A stretch of DNA of 31,767 nucleotides from QQUD01 sp039029915 (GTDB lineage: Bacteria; Chloroflexota; Anaerolineae; Promineifilales; Promineifilaceae): NCBI GenBank assembly GCA_039029915.1, contig JBCCFD010000031.1, positions 1 through 31,767 of the forward strand, written 5' to 3'. This document shows, piece by piece, positions 23,829 through 31,767 of this stretch. The translations under genes were made by a program, and so were the position numbers. The notes below the pieces were generated by a model. It was given only the letters and a program-made list of their open reading frames with translations, ran no database searches and was not told the DNA's origin. The number at the start of each line of letters is the position of its first letter. Positions within the stretch are counted from its first letter, which is position 1.

Positions 23829-26800
23829 TTACTCGCCGTCAGCCGCACAGCGAAAGCCAACGTCTGAGATTTTGCGAAACTCTGTTGCGCTTTGAGAGGC
23901 TCGGTTGGTGGTTCTCAATTCTAAAGCAGATGTAGCATAGCTTCCACCGCGTACAACGCGAGGTAAGCGAACATCATCATTGGGGCTTAAGGGGTTGCCA
24001 CTTGGGCTGTAAACATAGTAGAACGTGTCATAGCTATCTGCGACCCATTCCCAAACGCTGCCTGCCATATCATAAATTTCAAAAGGACTATTGCCCTGTG
24101 AAAACGAGCCAACGGGTACCATTTGGTCAAAAGTGGTGTTAAACAAGGCCATGTCTGGGGATGGTAACGCATCTCCCCAAGGAAATAGAGCGTTAGTTTC
24201 TCCTTTGGCAGCATACTCCCATTCTGCTTCAGTGGGTAAACGGCCGTTTGCCCATTCACAATACGCCTTTGCGCCATGCCAAGAGACATGATTGATGGGA
24301 TGGTTTTCAAATCCAGGCTCAGCTTCGTACTGATTATTGAGCTGAACCAGCAAGTGGCTATCCTCAGTTTCAAAATTCGTGAGTAGACACGTGTAGCCAA
24401 AACAACCTTCAACATAATCCCCTACATCGTTTAAAAAACGGGCATACTGGGCCACCGACACTTCATATTGGTCCATATAAAACGAGTTTAAAGTAACTTC
24501 ATGTATTGGCTGCTCATCTTCATTGGCGAATTGATTATCTTGTGAAGCACCCATTCTAAATGAGCCGTTAGGAATCCAGACAATTGGCATGCCGTCAAGT
24601 TCTCGCGTGGAAAATTCAACCTGCTGCGTGGCTGATGGTGCTGTTGTTGCCGGTACGCTTACTATGGGTTCTTCAGATACATTTTCATTGAGCTCAACGG
24701 GGGGGGAGGTTGTTAGCTGATCATTTTCAGCAGATGGTAGAGGCGTCATTGTTGGCACCGCTGTCTGCTCAACAGACGTCATAATAGATGTTGGCTCTGC
24801 TGCTGGTTGTTCGCTTATGGATTGGGCATTAGATTGGCCCATTAGGGAAAAGAGCAAAAAAAAAGTGACTACGGCCGTAAAAACGCCTGCGATTAGAATA
24901 TAGGGCGAATCTTTAAATCGATCAATAAAACTTTCTGATGGGGGAATCGGGCGGTCAATGGTGCCATCATCTGGGTTCTTGATTAGCGTGAAAATACGAA
25001 TTAAATCTTCTACAAACTCGTTGAACCCCATCACGTATTGATTCAGTTGATCTTCCGTGATTTTAGTGGCGAGCTCATGTTGATTAACGGCCGTTAACTC
25101 AGTAACATGCGGCCGAAAGTCCCGCAGAGTAATGCGTAGCTTGCCGTCTTTATCCGTGAGAACACCCCAGGCCAGCTCCTTTTTCTCATTATCATCCTTA
25201 GCCGTAATAAATCGATAAAGCGAACTGGTAGGCACAACCGCCCCTACGTTAGAAAAAACTTCCCGCCCCTTCACAATGTCATAAATTGCATCGAACTTGT
25301 TGGGAATTTTATCGAGCAATCTTTGCACTGAGGTGGGCAGGTGAGCCAGTAGTTTGATGGAATCGATACTGACGCTTTTTCCGCGTGATGCTTCATCTTT
25401 GTATTTACTCAAGATTTGCCCGACGTAACTTAGCGTATCTAAATAGTTCTGTTGTAGTTCACTAAACAGATTCAAACTCATCTGACGCGTGCGATCAGCG
25501 CGTTCAATAATATTTAACGCGTTCAGCGTTCGATGATGAAGACTCACTAAGTCAAGATGGGCAATAGGGACATCAAAGGTGATTGGATAAACGCGGTCTT
25601 TAGGTGAGCGACGACTAGCATCGACCGGAATAAGAATCGCCGGATTTGAGCTGTCACCCCCTTGAGCAGAGGAAATTTGTAACGTGGCCAACGCTCGGCT
25701 AGCCGCTGCTTTCATCGTTTCATCTTTTTGCAAATTTTTGAGGTCAACCACCAAATCTTTGTTAAGCTGATAGGCCGCAGCATGAATCGCCCGATACAAA
25801 ATTAAAATATCATTGACGGTCAAATTCAAAAAGTCGATGTGCTGTTTGAAAAGCTGTCGCAGATGCTGCAGTTTTTTGAGATCTATCGCCTCAGATTCCG
25901 CAGAGGATTCTATTGCGAGCTGTGGTGCTTTACGAATCAGCTCTTTTTCTGTGTCAGAAAGCTGTAAATTGAGCGGCGACGGCCGTTTCGTGTGGGCTGG
26001 TGTATGTGGAATCCTAATTAATCGCTTGGCCCAGCGAATGGCCTGGTTTGTTAAAATCTCCGCTAAAGATGCGCCCCAGATGCCATCAAAAAAGATGTGT
26101 GATAAATCAAAAACAGATGTTTTCCCGTTATCAAAGATCGTTAAGGCATGGCTTCCCAAGCCTCGCTCCCCTTGCCGCAAATGTGCCAAAGGTTGATTGT
26201 GATGCTCTTCGTCTAAATTTATCCAGATGGGCACGTTTTCTATTTGAGTCCACGCCTGTTGAAAACGGTCAGAAAGCTTTGGCCGTAAATCTTGAAGGGC
26301 AATTCGCTTGATTCGCACAATGGAAGAAATAGGTGTGGGCGGGATTGAGGGCGGATTGTTGATAATTGCTGCCACTACGTTGCGCACATCTTCGGGCTCT
26401 ATCGGATCGCTTGTTCCATACTGGCAGGCAGATAAAACATAATAATGGCCTCGGATAATAAGGCCAATTTTGGCATCTTCAATGGAAATGGGGATGCGTT
26501 CTTCGCCAAATTGAGCTGGTTTTAAGTAAGCTAAAATGTTGAGCTGATTTTGATAAGCAGCCAGCTCTTTTTTGGTTGCTTCATCGATAGCGTTTTGCCA
26601 ATCCCTTCTAGTGGGGTCTGGTAAGCTGCTTAGGATAGTGGCAAAAAATTGATCGAACCGCTGTCGCCGATAGGTTGGATAATCAACGGTTGCTGCTTGA
26701 TCGGAGCGAATAGCAAACGGCCGTTGTTTTTCCCAGCGCCGGTAGATGTTGTTGTGGTCTGGATTGTATGAGATTTCTTGAAGGGTATGCGTGTAAACCC

Positions 26801-27242
26801 TTTCGCGCCACTCGTTCTCAAGCAGTTGAGGGTATTGCTGAAGGCAATCTACAACCGTTAAGACCCAAGTCGTAATGCGGTCAATTGGATTTAGCGGCAA
26901 GCGCTGCGTGCGGATGGCTTCTTGGAAGCCACGTGTTTCACAGGCATGTCGCGCCGTATCTTCTCGCAGTGCATAATCAACGTAAAATTGCCAAGTTCCC
27001 TCTGGAAAAGCAGATTCAGGGTTTTTCCCCGCCAGTTGCATCAGCTGTTGATATCGCTGTAAAAATGCAGCAGGTGTGTTATAGAATGCTCTTAGAACTG
27101 CTTCGTCGCGCAATAGACGTCTTTTCCTTTCTTGAAAAAGATGTTTTTGTGAAAAAGAGCCGTGATTGACCTTAAAAGTGTGTGGGAGAAGCTGGGCAAC
27201 GGACTCTTTTATAGGTGCCTTGTGATGATAAGCTTGATTCAT
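23829..27242 (-). CDS. CoA-acyltransferase-like / transmembrane / FGE-sulfatase fusion protein
   Basis: A 1137-residue protein with three parts. Residues ~1-720 look like the CoA-dependent acyltransferase superfamily (choline/carnitine acyltransferase, condensation and CAT fold): the HxxxDG motif is SHIFFDG (H382, D386, G387) on a strand after HALTIFDNGKTSVFDL. FSNVGAVVPTSSLYRF (663-678) and WGVLTDKDGKLRITL (692-706) fit the second half of that fold. One membrane helix spans ~780-801, followed by a Thr/Pro/Ser-rich stalk (~805-880). Residues 884-1133 are an FGE-sulfatase domain: IPNGSFRMGA, HPINHVSWHGAKAYCEWANG, RLPTEAEWEYAAKG, GSVWEWVADS, RVVRGGSY and the GFRCA end. The paired active-site cysteines of true formylglycine-generating enzymes after RGGS are absent, so sulfatase activation is unlikely. 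AGGA lies 7 nt before the ATG. The first domain's exact family is uncertain. Confidence 0.8.
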   Translation of the reverse strand: MNQAYHHKAPIKESVAQLLPHTFKVNHGSFSQKHLFQERKRRLLRDEAVLRAFYNTPAAFLQRYQQLMQLAGKNPESAFPEGTWQFYVDYALREDTARHACETRGFQEAIRTQRLPLNPIDRITTWVLTVVDCLQQYPQLLENEWRERVYTHTLQEISYNPDHNNIYRRWEKQRPFAIRSDQAATVDYPTYRRQRFDQFFATILSSLPDPTRRDWQNAIDEATKKELAAYQNQLNILAYLKPAQFGEERIPISIEDAKIGLIIRGHYYVLSACQYGTSDPIEPEDVRNVVAAIINNPPSIPPTPISSIVRIKRIALQDLRPKLSDRFQQAWTQIENVPIWINLDEEHHNQPLAHLRQGERGLGSHALTIFDNGKTSVFDLSHIFFDGIWGASLAEILTNQAIRWAKRLIRIPHTPAHTKRPSPLNLQLSDTEKELIRKAPQLAIESSAESEAIDLKKLQHLRQLFKQHIDFLNLTVNDILILYRAIHAAAYQLNKDLVVDLKNLQKDETMKAAASRALATLQISSAQGGDSSNPAILIPVDASRRSPKDRVYPITFDVPIAHLDLVSLHHRTLNALNIIERADRTRQMSLNLFSELQQNYLDTLSYVGQILSKYKDEASRGKSVSIDSIKLLAHLPTSVQRLLDKIPNKFDAIYDIVKGREVFSNVGAVVPTSSLYRFITAKDDNEKKELAWGVLTDKDGKLRITLRDFRPHVTELTAVNQHELATKITEDQLNQYVMGFNEFVEDLIRIFTLIKNPDDGTIDRPIPPSESFIDRFKDSPYILIAGVFTAVVTFFLLFSLMGQSNAQSISEQPAAEPTSIMTSVEQTAVPTMTPLPSAENDQLTTSPPVELNENVSEEPIVSVPATTAPSATQQVEFSTRELDGMPIVWIPNGSFRMGASQDNQFANEDEQPIHEVTLNSFYMDQYEVSVAQYARFLNDVGDYVEGCFGYTCLLTNFETEDSHLLVQLNNQYEAEPGFENHPINHVSWHGAKAYCEWANGRLPTEAEWEYAAKGETNALFPWGDALPSPDMALFNTTFDQMVPVGSFSQGNSPFEIYDMAGSVWEWVADSYDTFYYVYSPSGNPLSPNDDVRLPRVVRGGSYATSALELRTTNRASQSATEFRKISDVGFRCAADGE

Positions 27243-27464
27243 CTTATTATCCTACAGAATTGCCAGACCGACTAATTATGAAATTGAGTTCACTACAATA
27301 AGAATAGGGTTATGGTAAAAAAGTCCGCCTCCCATTACTGGTTCGTTCCCCACTGGCAAGCCTACGCAACCCCTACTGGATAACAAAATAGAACAATTGA
27401 GAGGTTGGTTTGAAGATGTGACAAGGTGAAAAGGCGAAGCGCCTATTTATTAGAGCTTAGAATA
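27243..27464. other. 222-bp intergenic region
   Basis: Contains the promoter area of the acyltransferase/FGE gene and, at 27418-27438, three degenerate heptamers (GTGACAA, GGTGAAA, AGGCGAA). A 23-codon + strand frame at 27313 (MVKKSASHYWFVPHWQAY...) looks protein-like but has no support as a gene. Confidence 0.4.
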
Positions 27465-28778
27465 TTAAAGTAATGTCTTAGCCTTTAGGGAGAGGTACTG
27501 ATTGATAACGGCGATTGAAAGCCGATTGGCCGGTACATCGAGGGTTAGAACGCCCTGCTGGCGTAAATTATCGAGGATTATTTTTCGTTCGTCTAAAAGC
27601 TGTGCAGCGGCCGTTTTTTGATAGGCGCCTAATGAATCTTCTGGAATTTGCTCAGCTGAGGCCACAATTTCAGGATCGCTAATTGTAACAACAAGCGGCA
27701 GGCTTCGTTTGGCGAGAAGGGATATATTAGCCACTAAAGATTGCATGCTGACCCCGCCGCTCAAATCCGTAAAAAGAATAACGAGCGACCGCTTGCGCTG
27801 TTTGGCTGACAGATAACTCAACGCTTGCTGGTAGTTCGGCTCAACAGGCTGGGGTTCGATGCCATAAAGCAGTTCCAACATGCGATAAAACTGGCCGCGC
27901 CCCTGTTTGGGATTAAGATATTGCACCACATTATCAGCAAATGTCATTAAACCGACCTTGTCCCCTTTTCCTGTCGCCACATACCCTAAAAGAAGGACTG
28001 CATTGACGACATAATCGAGCTTGGCAATCTCATCAACGGGGCTTTGCATCATGCGCCCGATGTCTAGAAGGGCAATGACGTTTTGGCTACGCTCCGTTTG
28101 AAACTCAACCGTAATAGGGCGATGCCGCCGAGCCGTGGCTTTCCAATCGATCCGACGGTATTCGTCATCTGGCGTATATTCGCGCAGGCGCTCAAATTCT
28201 GATCCTTCCCCAAATTGGCGCGTGCTGCGAAGCCCTAGCTCTTGAAGTCGATTTTTCTTGAGGAATAAGTCGTATCGGCGTACATCAATCAGGTTGGGAT
28301 AAACCTTGACGGGACCCTCAAAATCAAACCTTTCCTGCCGGATCATGAGCCCAGCTGGACCCTGCCAGCGCAAATTGAGCTTACCAAACTCATAATCACC
28401 ACGCCTTAGTGGATAGACAGTATATTGAGCTGAAAAAGATTGCCGGGGCTTAATTTGGGCCTCGAATACACGCTGACTGATTCTGAATTCGTCAGGTGGT
28501 TCATCTCGCAACCAAATTCTGGCTGACCGACCGCTTCGATTATAAATATTGATTTGAACGTGATTGTCTGCGCCGAGGCTTAACTTGTCATCGTGAATTC
28601 GTTCAATTTGAAAACGGCCGTTTCCATCGCCTGCCTGTTGCCAATCAAAATAAAAGGCAATCAGCAGCAGGACGATCAGCGCCAGACCGACCCATTGCAA
28701 AATTGGGAGCCATTGGCCTGCTGCCAGCAAAGGGGTTGCAAACAGCAGGAGGAGTAAACCGCGCGGTGTTGGTTGCAT
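27465..28778 (-). CDS. DUF58 domain-containing protein
   Basis: A 437-residue protein with two N-terminal hydrophobic segments (~6-42), then a beta-rich region (~55-150) and a DUF58 domain. The signature is clear: GEGSEFERLREYTPDDEYRRIDWKATARR around 190-220, followed by a vWA-like start (VIALLDIGRMM). The family works with MoxR-type AAA ATPases, whose gene is directly upstream on this strand with a 3-nt gap. Known members influence cell-envelope integrity and assembly of larger complexes. The vWA metal-binding motif is degenerate (DIGRM rather than DxSxS). A role in envelope maintenance is an inference from family and context. Confidence 0.92.
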   Translation of the reverse strand: MQPTPRGLLLLLFATPLLAAGQWLPILQWVGLALIVLLLIAFYFDWQQAGDGNGRFQIERIHDDKLSLGADNHVQINIYNRSGRSARIWLRDEPPDEFRISQRVFEAQIKPRQSFSAQYTVYPLRRGDYEFGKLNLRWQGPAGLMIRQERFDFEGPVKVYPNLIDVRRYDLFLKKNRLQELGLRSTRQFGEGSEFERLREYTPDDEYRRIDWKATARRHRPITVEFQTERSQNVIALLDIGRMMQSPVDEIAKLDYVVNAVLLLGYVATGKGDKVGLMTFADNVVQYLNPKQGRGQFYRMLELLYGIEPQPVEPNYQQALSYLSAKQRKRSLVILFTDLSGGVSMQSLVANISLLAKRSLPLVVTISDPEIVASAEQIPEDSLGAYQKTAAAQLLDERKIILDNLRQQGVLTLDVPANRLSIAVINQYLSLKAKTLL

Positions 28779-28781
28779 GAA

Positions 28782-29738
28782 TTATCGGGGAACTTCAACT
28801 TGGCCCAAGAGGCGCCGAATGACTAAATCTGGGGTTAACCCTTCGATTTCAGCTTCTGGTTTTAAAATGACGCGATGACGATAAACAGGCGGTGTGACCA
28901 CCTTCACATCATCAGGTGTCACATAATCTCGCCCCTGCAGGGCAGCGTAGGTTTTGGCTGAGCGCAAAACGTGGGTCGTCGCGCGAGTGCTGGCTCCCAG
29001 TGTTAAATCGGGAGACTGGCGCGAGGCTGCCGCGACTTGAGCTATATAGCTTAAGATGCCTTCTTCTACTTTGACTGACTGAATGGCGTCTAAAACAGTG
29101 CTAAATGCTTTGGTGGGCAGTTTGGCAGTTAAGCCAGACGAGGCAATATTGTGGGCGTCAAATCCTTGGTGCGTGCGTCGCAGCACTTCAATTTCGGTTT
29201 CTAAATCGGCATAGGGCACGATGATTTTGAACAAGAACCTATCGAGTTGCGCTTCGGGAAGAGGGTAGGTCCCTTCGTATTCGAGTGGATTTTGGGTGGC
29301 GATGACCATAAACGGCCGTTCAAGTTCATAGTGTGTCCCCTCCAAATTAATTTGCCGCTCCTCCATCGCCTCAAGCAAGGCGGACTGTGTTTTGGCAGGG
29401 GCACGGTTAATTTCATCAGCTAAAAGGATTTGCGTAAAGATTGGACCCTTCTTTAAATAAAACTGACCGCTAGAAATATCAAAAACAGACGTTCCTAAAA
29501 TATCTGATGGCATCAAGTCTGGAGTGAATTGAATCCGCTTGAACTTAGCTTCTACAAGGTGGGCTAACGTTTTTGCCATTAAGGTCTTGGCGGTTCCCGG
29601 AACCCCTTCCAAGAGGACGTGTCCCCCGGTTAATAATGCGATGGTTAGAAGCTCAAATGGCTCTTCAAGACCCACCAGCGTCTTATTCGCTTCTTGTCGT
29701 AAAACTTGATGAATTTGTTGTAATTGGGCTGGTTCCAT
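28782..29738 (-). CDS. MoxR family AAA+ ATPase
   Basis: A 318-residue AAA+ ATPase of the MoxR group, thought to act as chaperones that activate or assemble partner proteins. Walker A is GVPGTAKT (45-52) and Walker B is LLADEI (105-110), followed by the typical NRAPAKTQSALLEAMEE. Sensor 1 (MVIATQNP) and TLGASTRA with the C-terminal lid are present, and all ATPase residues look intact. AGGAG lies 6 nt before the ATG. The DUF58 gene follows with a 3-nt gap, giving the classic MoxR-DUF58 operon, though no separate vWA/BatA-like or transglutaminase gene follows here. An upstream 200-bp gap contains the dispersed hairpin repeat. Confidence 0.94.
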   Translation of the reverse strand: MEPAQLQQIHQVLRQEANKTLVGLEEPFELLTIALLTGGHVLLEGVPGTAKTLMAKTLAHLVEAKFKRIQFTPDLMPSDILGTSVFDISSGQFYLKKGPIFTQILLADEINRAPAKTQSALLEAMEERQINLEGTHYELERPFMVIATQNPLEYEGTYPLPEAQLDRFLFKIIVPYADLETEIEVLRRTHQGFDAHNIASSGLTAKLPTKAFSTVLDAIQSVKVEEGILSYIAQVAAASRQSPDLTLGASTRATTHVLRSAKTYAALQGRDYVTPDDVKVVTPPVYRHRVILKPEAEIEGLTPDLVIRRLLGQVEVPR

Positions 29739-29827
29739 TTAATCTCCTAGCACTTTGATTGGAATGGATTGAGTATAGATTTTATAAATTAAATTGTAAA
29801 GATGTTAGCCATGCTTCTTATTTATGT

Positions 29828-29934
29828 AAATTTTACAAAATACTTTGAAATAAAACAGACTGCAGATGTAAAAATTACTCGGTGAAGCGAAGCTTTTAAC
29901 GGTTGTTTATTCAAAGCAGGAGCTTTGTTTCACC
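29828..29934. repeat. Dispersed intergenic hairpin repeat, copy 4
   Basis: Shares TTGAAATAAAACAG (29845-29858) with copy 2 and TTACTCGGTGAA (29875-29886) with copy 3. The stem is re-formed with different bases (GGTGAAGCGAAGCT near 29881-29894 against AGCTTTGTTTCACC at 29921-29934). It ends 4 nt before the FkbM stop codon and may double as its transcript end. Confidence 0.75.
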
Positions 29935-29938
29935 CATT

Positions 29939-30649
29939 TCAATTGATTTGCCGGAATTTTGCCTCTGTTTTTACAAAGATGAGGTCAACCTGAAGAAGTT
30001 TCCCTGATTGCTGATGATTGCTTCCGGCGGCTATATCGAATACCGAAAACCCTTTGGCATGTAAAGTGGTAACCAAATCAGCAAACTCTGGACCATCTTT
30101 GAGCTTAGGTAAAATGGAAGCTTCAGCAATAATAGCCTCGCAAGCTTGCAATGTTTGAGTTGCTCCTTTAATCACATCGATCTCTGCGCCTTCAACATCA
30201 ATTTTTAACAAGAACGGCCCAGTTAGGGCATGTTTTTCTATTAAGCTATCGAGTGTTTCTACTGGAACCGTCTTTTGTTCTTTCAAGGTTAAATTTCTCG
30301 AAATCTCATATGAGGATGATTTTCTCGGGTCCTCATAAATATTAAACGCTGTTTCACCCTTTTTTTCGCCACAGAAAACCGTTTCCACAATGGCATTCAA
30401 CTGCTTTTGGAGTGATTCAAGGGCTGGTTGATAAGCAGGATTGGCCTCAACCAGCAAATAAGGATGGTTGGGGTACTGCTCATAAAGGTCCGGCGTTCCT
30501 TCCGCCACGCCAATATCGATGATGGTTTGAGGGTAAATTTCTTTCTTGAGTTGAGCCACGGCATTGGAAAATGACCGAGTAGGGCTATTAAGCGCTCGAA
30601 GTTCAAGGCCGAATTTTTTCAACCCTTGTTTGACAAGCTCTTTTATCAA
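29939..30649 (-). CDS. FkbM family methyltransferase
   Basis: A 236-residue SAM-dependent methyltransferase of the FkbM family. Motif I is TIIDIGVAEGTPDLY (39-53), the acidic ribose-binding residue lies in LLVEANP, and the family signature LLKIDVEGAEIDVIKGA follows around 146-162. The family O-methylates sugars and polyketides, and often lies near glycan genes. I accept TTG as the start because AGGAG sits 7 nt upstream and no in-frame ATG occurs before conserved sequence. Nothing here reveals its acceptor. The gene lacks the ACGGCCGT octamer. It is separated from the DUF1152 gene by 123 bp. Confidence 0.88.
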   Translation of the reverse strand: MIKELVKQGLKKFGLELRALNSPTRSFSNAVAQLKKEIYPQTIIDIGVAEGTPDLYEQYPNHPYLLVEANPAYQPALESLQKQLNAIVETVFCGEKKGETAFNIYEDPRKSSSYEISRNLTLKEQKTVPVETLDSLIEKHALTGPFLLKIDVEGAEIDVIKGATQTLQACEAIIAEASILPKLKDGPEFADLVTTLHAKGFSVFDIAAGSNHQQSGKLLQVDLIFVKTEAKFRQIN

Positions 30650-30720
30650 AATTTGACTCCTATGTCATTCACAAAAACTTCTCTTAGGAACATAAAGAAA
30701 GGTATGAACCATTTTCAGGA

Positions 30721-30767
30721 GAACAAAAAATTTTCACCAAACTAATTGATTGTTGTGCTTTTTGTTC
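30721..30767 (-). terminator. Hairpin after the DUF1152 gene
   Basis: GAACAAAAA (30721-30729) pairs with TTTTTGTTC (30759-30767) around a 29-nt loop, 5 nt downstream of the DUF1152 stop on the - strand. On that strand the second arm contains a T-run. Weak but well placed. Confidence 0.4.
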
Positions 30768-30772
30768 CCCTA

Positions 30773-31732
30773 TCAGTCTAGAATTGAATCCCTTTTTATC
30801 AGCTTTTGAAGCTGAGTGCGACGGAAAATGGTAATGGTACGGATGATTTGCATAAAATAATCGGTTAAATAAAGCTGGTCAATCAAGATATTTCGTTTGG
30901 CAACCCCTTCGAGGTCAAAAAACCAGTACATTGCCATTAATGGGTTAATCCACAATTTGCTGCCCTGTGTTCTTTGAGTGGCATGATGATCACCATAATA
31001 ACCGCTTATGGCGGATAAAATTGAACTTGACACAATACTGACATTTTGAGGCATTTGTGTGAATGTATATTCAGCCGCCTCACGATATTTTTGCACCTCT
31101 GGCATGCTATCGAGTAAAGATAGACTACCCAGAAACTGCTGGGTTTGGGTAAACTCAGCAATGGTTGCCAAGCTTAAATCATTGGAAACACCGTGAAAAT
31201 GATCGACCCCAAACCCCAAACAAACCAGCATCTTATTTGAGATATCAATTGAAGCAGCCGCAGCAATAGAGGCAAAATCCTCACCGGGTGTGCCAAGGCC
31301 GTCTTCATCGCCACGCATCAAGCTATCTGTTCCGCCATCAATCAGAACAATAGTATCAATTTCTAATTTTTCTTGCAGAAACTGGTAATTGTGATGAAGT
31401 TGCAGCACCCCTTGTTTCTCAAATGAATAAATTGGTGTGTCTAATCCCTGTTTTGCTAGCCATTGGGTTAAGTACCATTCTGGAAAGTAAAGCCCTTTCA
31501 ATCCGCGCGTAGCCGGGGTAACTTTCATCATGGTTGGAGTAAGCCATTCCCCTTGGAATGCTTGTAGATCTGTAAACGAAAGATTAGCCAGGAAGACGGT
31601 TTTTCCGGCTTCGAGCAGGCTGAAAAATAAGGGGAGACCACAAAAGATATCAAATCCTCCTCCGGCTCCAGCTAATAATATTCGATTGGCATTTTCAAAT
31701 TTTTTGATAAAGGGTTGGGTAAGAAGATTCAT
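30773..31732 (-). CDS. DUF1152 domain-containing protein
   Basis: A 319-residue soluble protein resembling the DUF1152 family. The N-terminal ILLAGAGGGFDIFCGLPLFF (18-37) is a glycine-rich nucleotide-binding-like loop. DGGTDSLMRGDEDGLGTPGED (131-151) is a second conserved acidic/glycine block, followed by a Rossmann-like strand (KMLVCLGFGVDHFHG). Known members have no settled function that I recall. The ATG at 31732 follows a GGAAA sequence. Upstream context is outside the window. No ACGGCCGT is present. Enzymatic activity is likely from the motif density but unassigned. Confidence 0.75.
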   Translation of the reverse strand: MNLLTQPFIKKFENANRILLAGAGGGFDIFCGLPLFFSLLEAGKTVFLANLSFTDLQAFQGEWLTPTMMKVTPATRGLKGLYFPEWYLTQWLAKQGLDTPIYSFEKQGVLQLHHNYQFLQEKLEIDTIVLIDGGTDSLMRGDEDGLGTPGEDFASIAAAASIDISNKMLVCLGFGVDHFHGVSNDLSLATIAEFTQTQQFLGSLSLLDSMPEVQKYREAAEYTFTQMPQNVSIVSSSILSAISGYYGDHHATQRTQGSKLWINPLMAMYWFFDLEGVAKRNILIDQLYLTDYFMQIIRTITIFRRTQLQKLIKRDSILD

Positions 31733-31767
31733 GAGTTTCCAATACGTTTTATGCTTGATTGAGACAA

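Noticed and set aside
23829..24600. True formylglycine-generating (sulfatase-activating) enzyme
   Set aside because: The cysteine pair after the RGGS motif is missing and no sulfatase gene is nearby, so only the fold is claimed.
27313..27384. 23-codon + strand frame with protein-like composition
   Set aside because: It is too short, has no ribosome-binding site, and shows no recognisable family.

Overview
The window looks like chromosomal DNA of a moderately AT-rich bacterium, most likely a member of the Chloroflexota (Anaerolineae-like). This is an inference from gene content: GtrA-type and DUF11 proteins, kinase-like and FGE-sulfatase-like membrane proteins with long Thr/Pro stalks, and a MoxR/DUF58 pair. 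No rRNA, tRNA, CRISPR array or intact insertion sequence was seen. About 86% is coding. Everything from 1 to about 12,254 reads on the + strand and everything from 12,373 to 31,732 on the - strand, so the halves converge at about 12.3 kb.

Region A (1-12,254, +) is a glycan/surface-polymer locus. It holds a GtrA-like membrane protein fused to a degenerate HPr-kinase-like domain, a type I phosphodiesterase (alkaline phosphatase superfamily), a tandem family of small membrane proteins in visible decay, a family 2 glycosyltransferase, a radical SAM/SPASM protein, a small Cys-motif protein, an NAD-dependent epimerase, a SAM methyltransferase, GDP-mannose 4,6-dehydratase and a phosphohexomutase. 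The last two point to GDP-deoxyhexose supply.

Region B (12,373-27,242, -) is a cell-surface locus. Two single-pass proteins carry degenerate kinase domains inside and SH3b or LysM wall-binding domains outside. They flank a secreted protein of seven DUF11-like repeats. A penicillin-acylase-type hydrolase, a zinc-type dehydrogenase and a 1137-residue protein joining a CoA-acyltransferase-like domain through one membrane helix to an FGE-sulfatase domain follow. Three proteins share one plan: a cytoplasmic enzyme-like domain, one helix, a Thr/Pro stalk and an outer domain.

Region C (27,465-31,732, -) has DUF58 and MoxR (an operon), an FkbM methyltransferase and a DUF1152 protein.

The most striking signals are at DNA level. 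The palindrome ACGGCCGT occurs about 41 times by hand count, always inside genes and in all reading frames, resembling the HIP1 octamer of cyanobacteria. Heptanucleotide tandem repeats like cyanobacterial STRR elements fill several intergenic gaps, and a second, hairpin-forming intergenic repeat occurs four times. One intergenic region has a 15/16 match to the ParB-binding parS site inside a 13-bp inverted repeat. A 16-bp tandem duplication has freshly broken one small membrane-protein gene.
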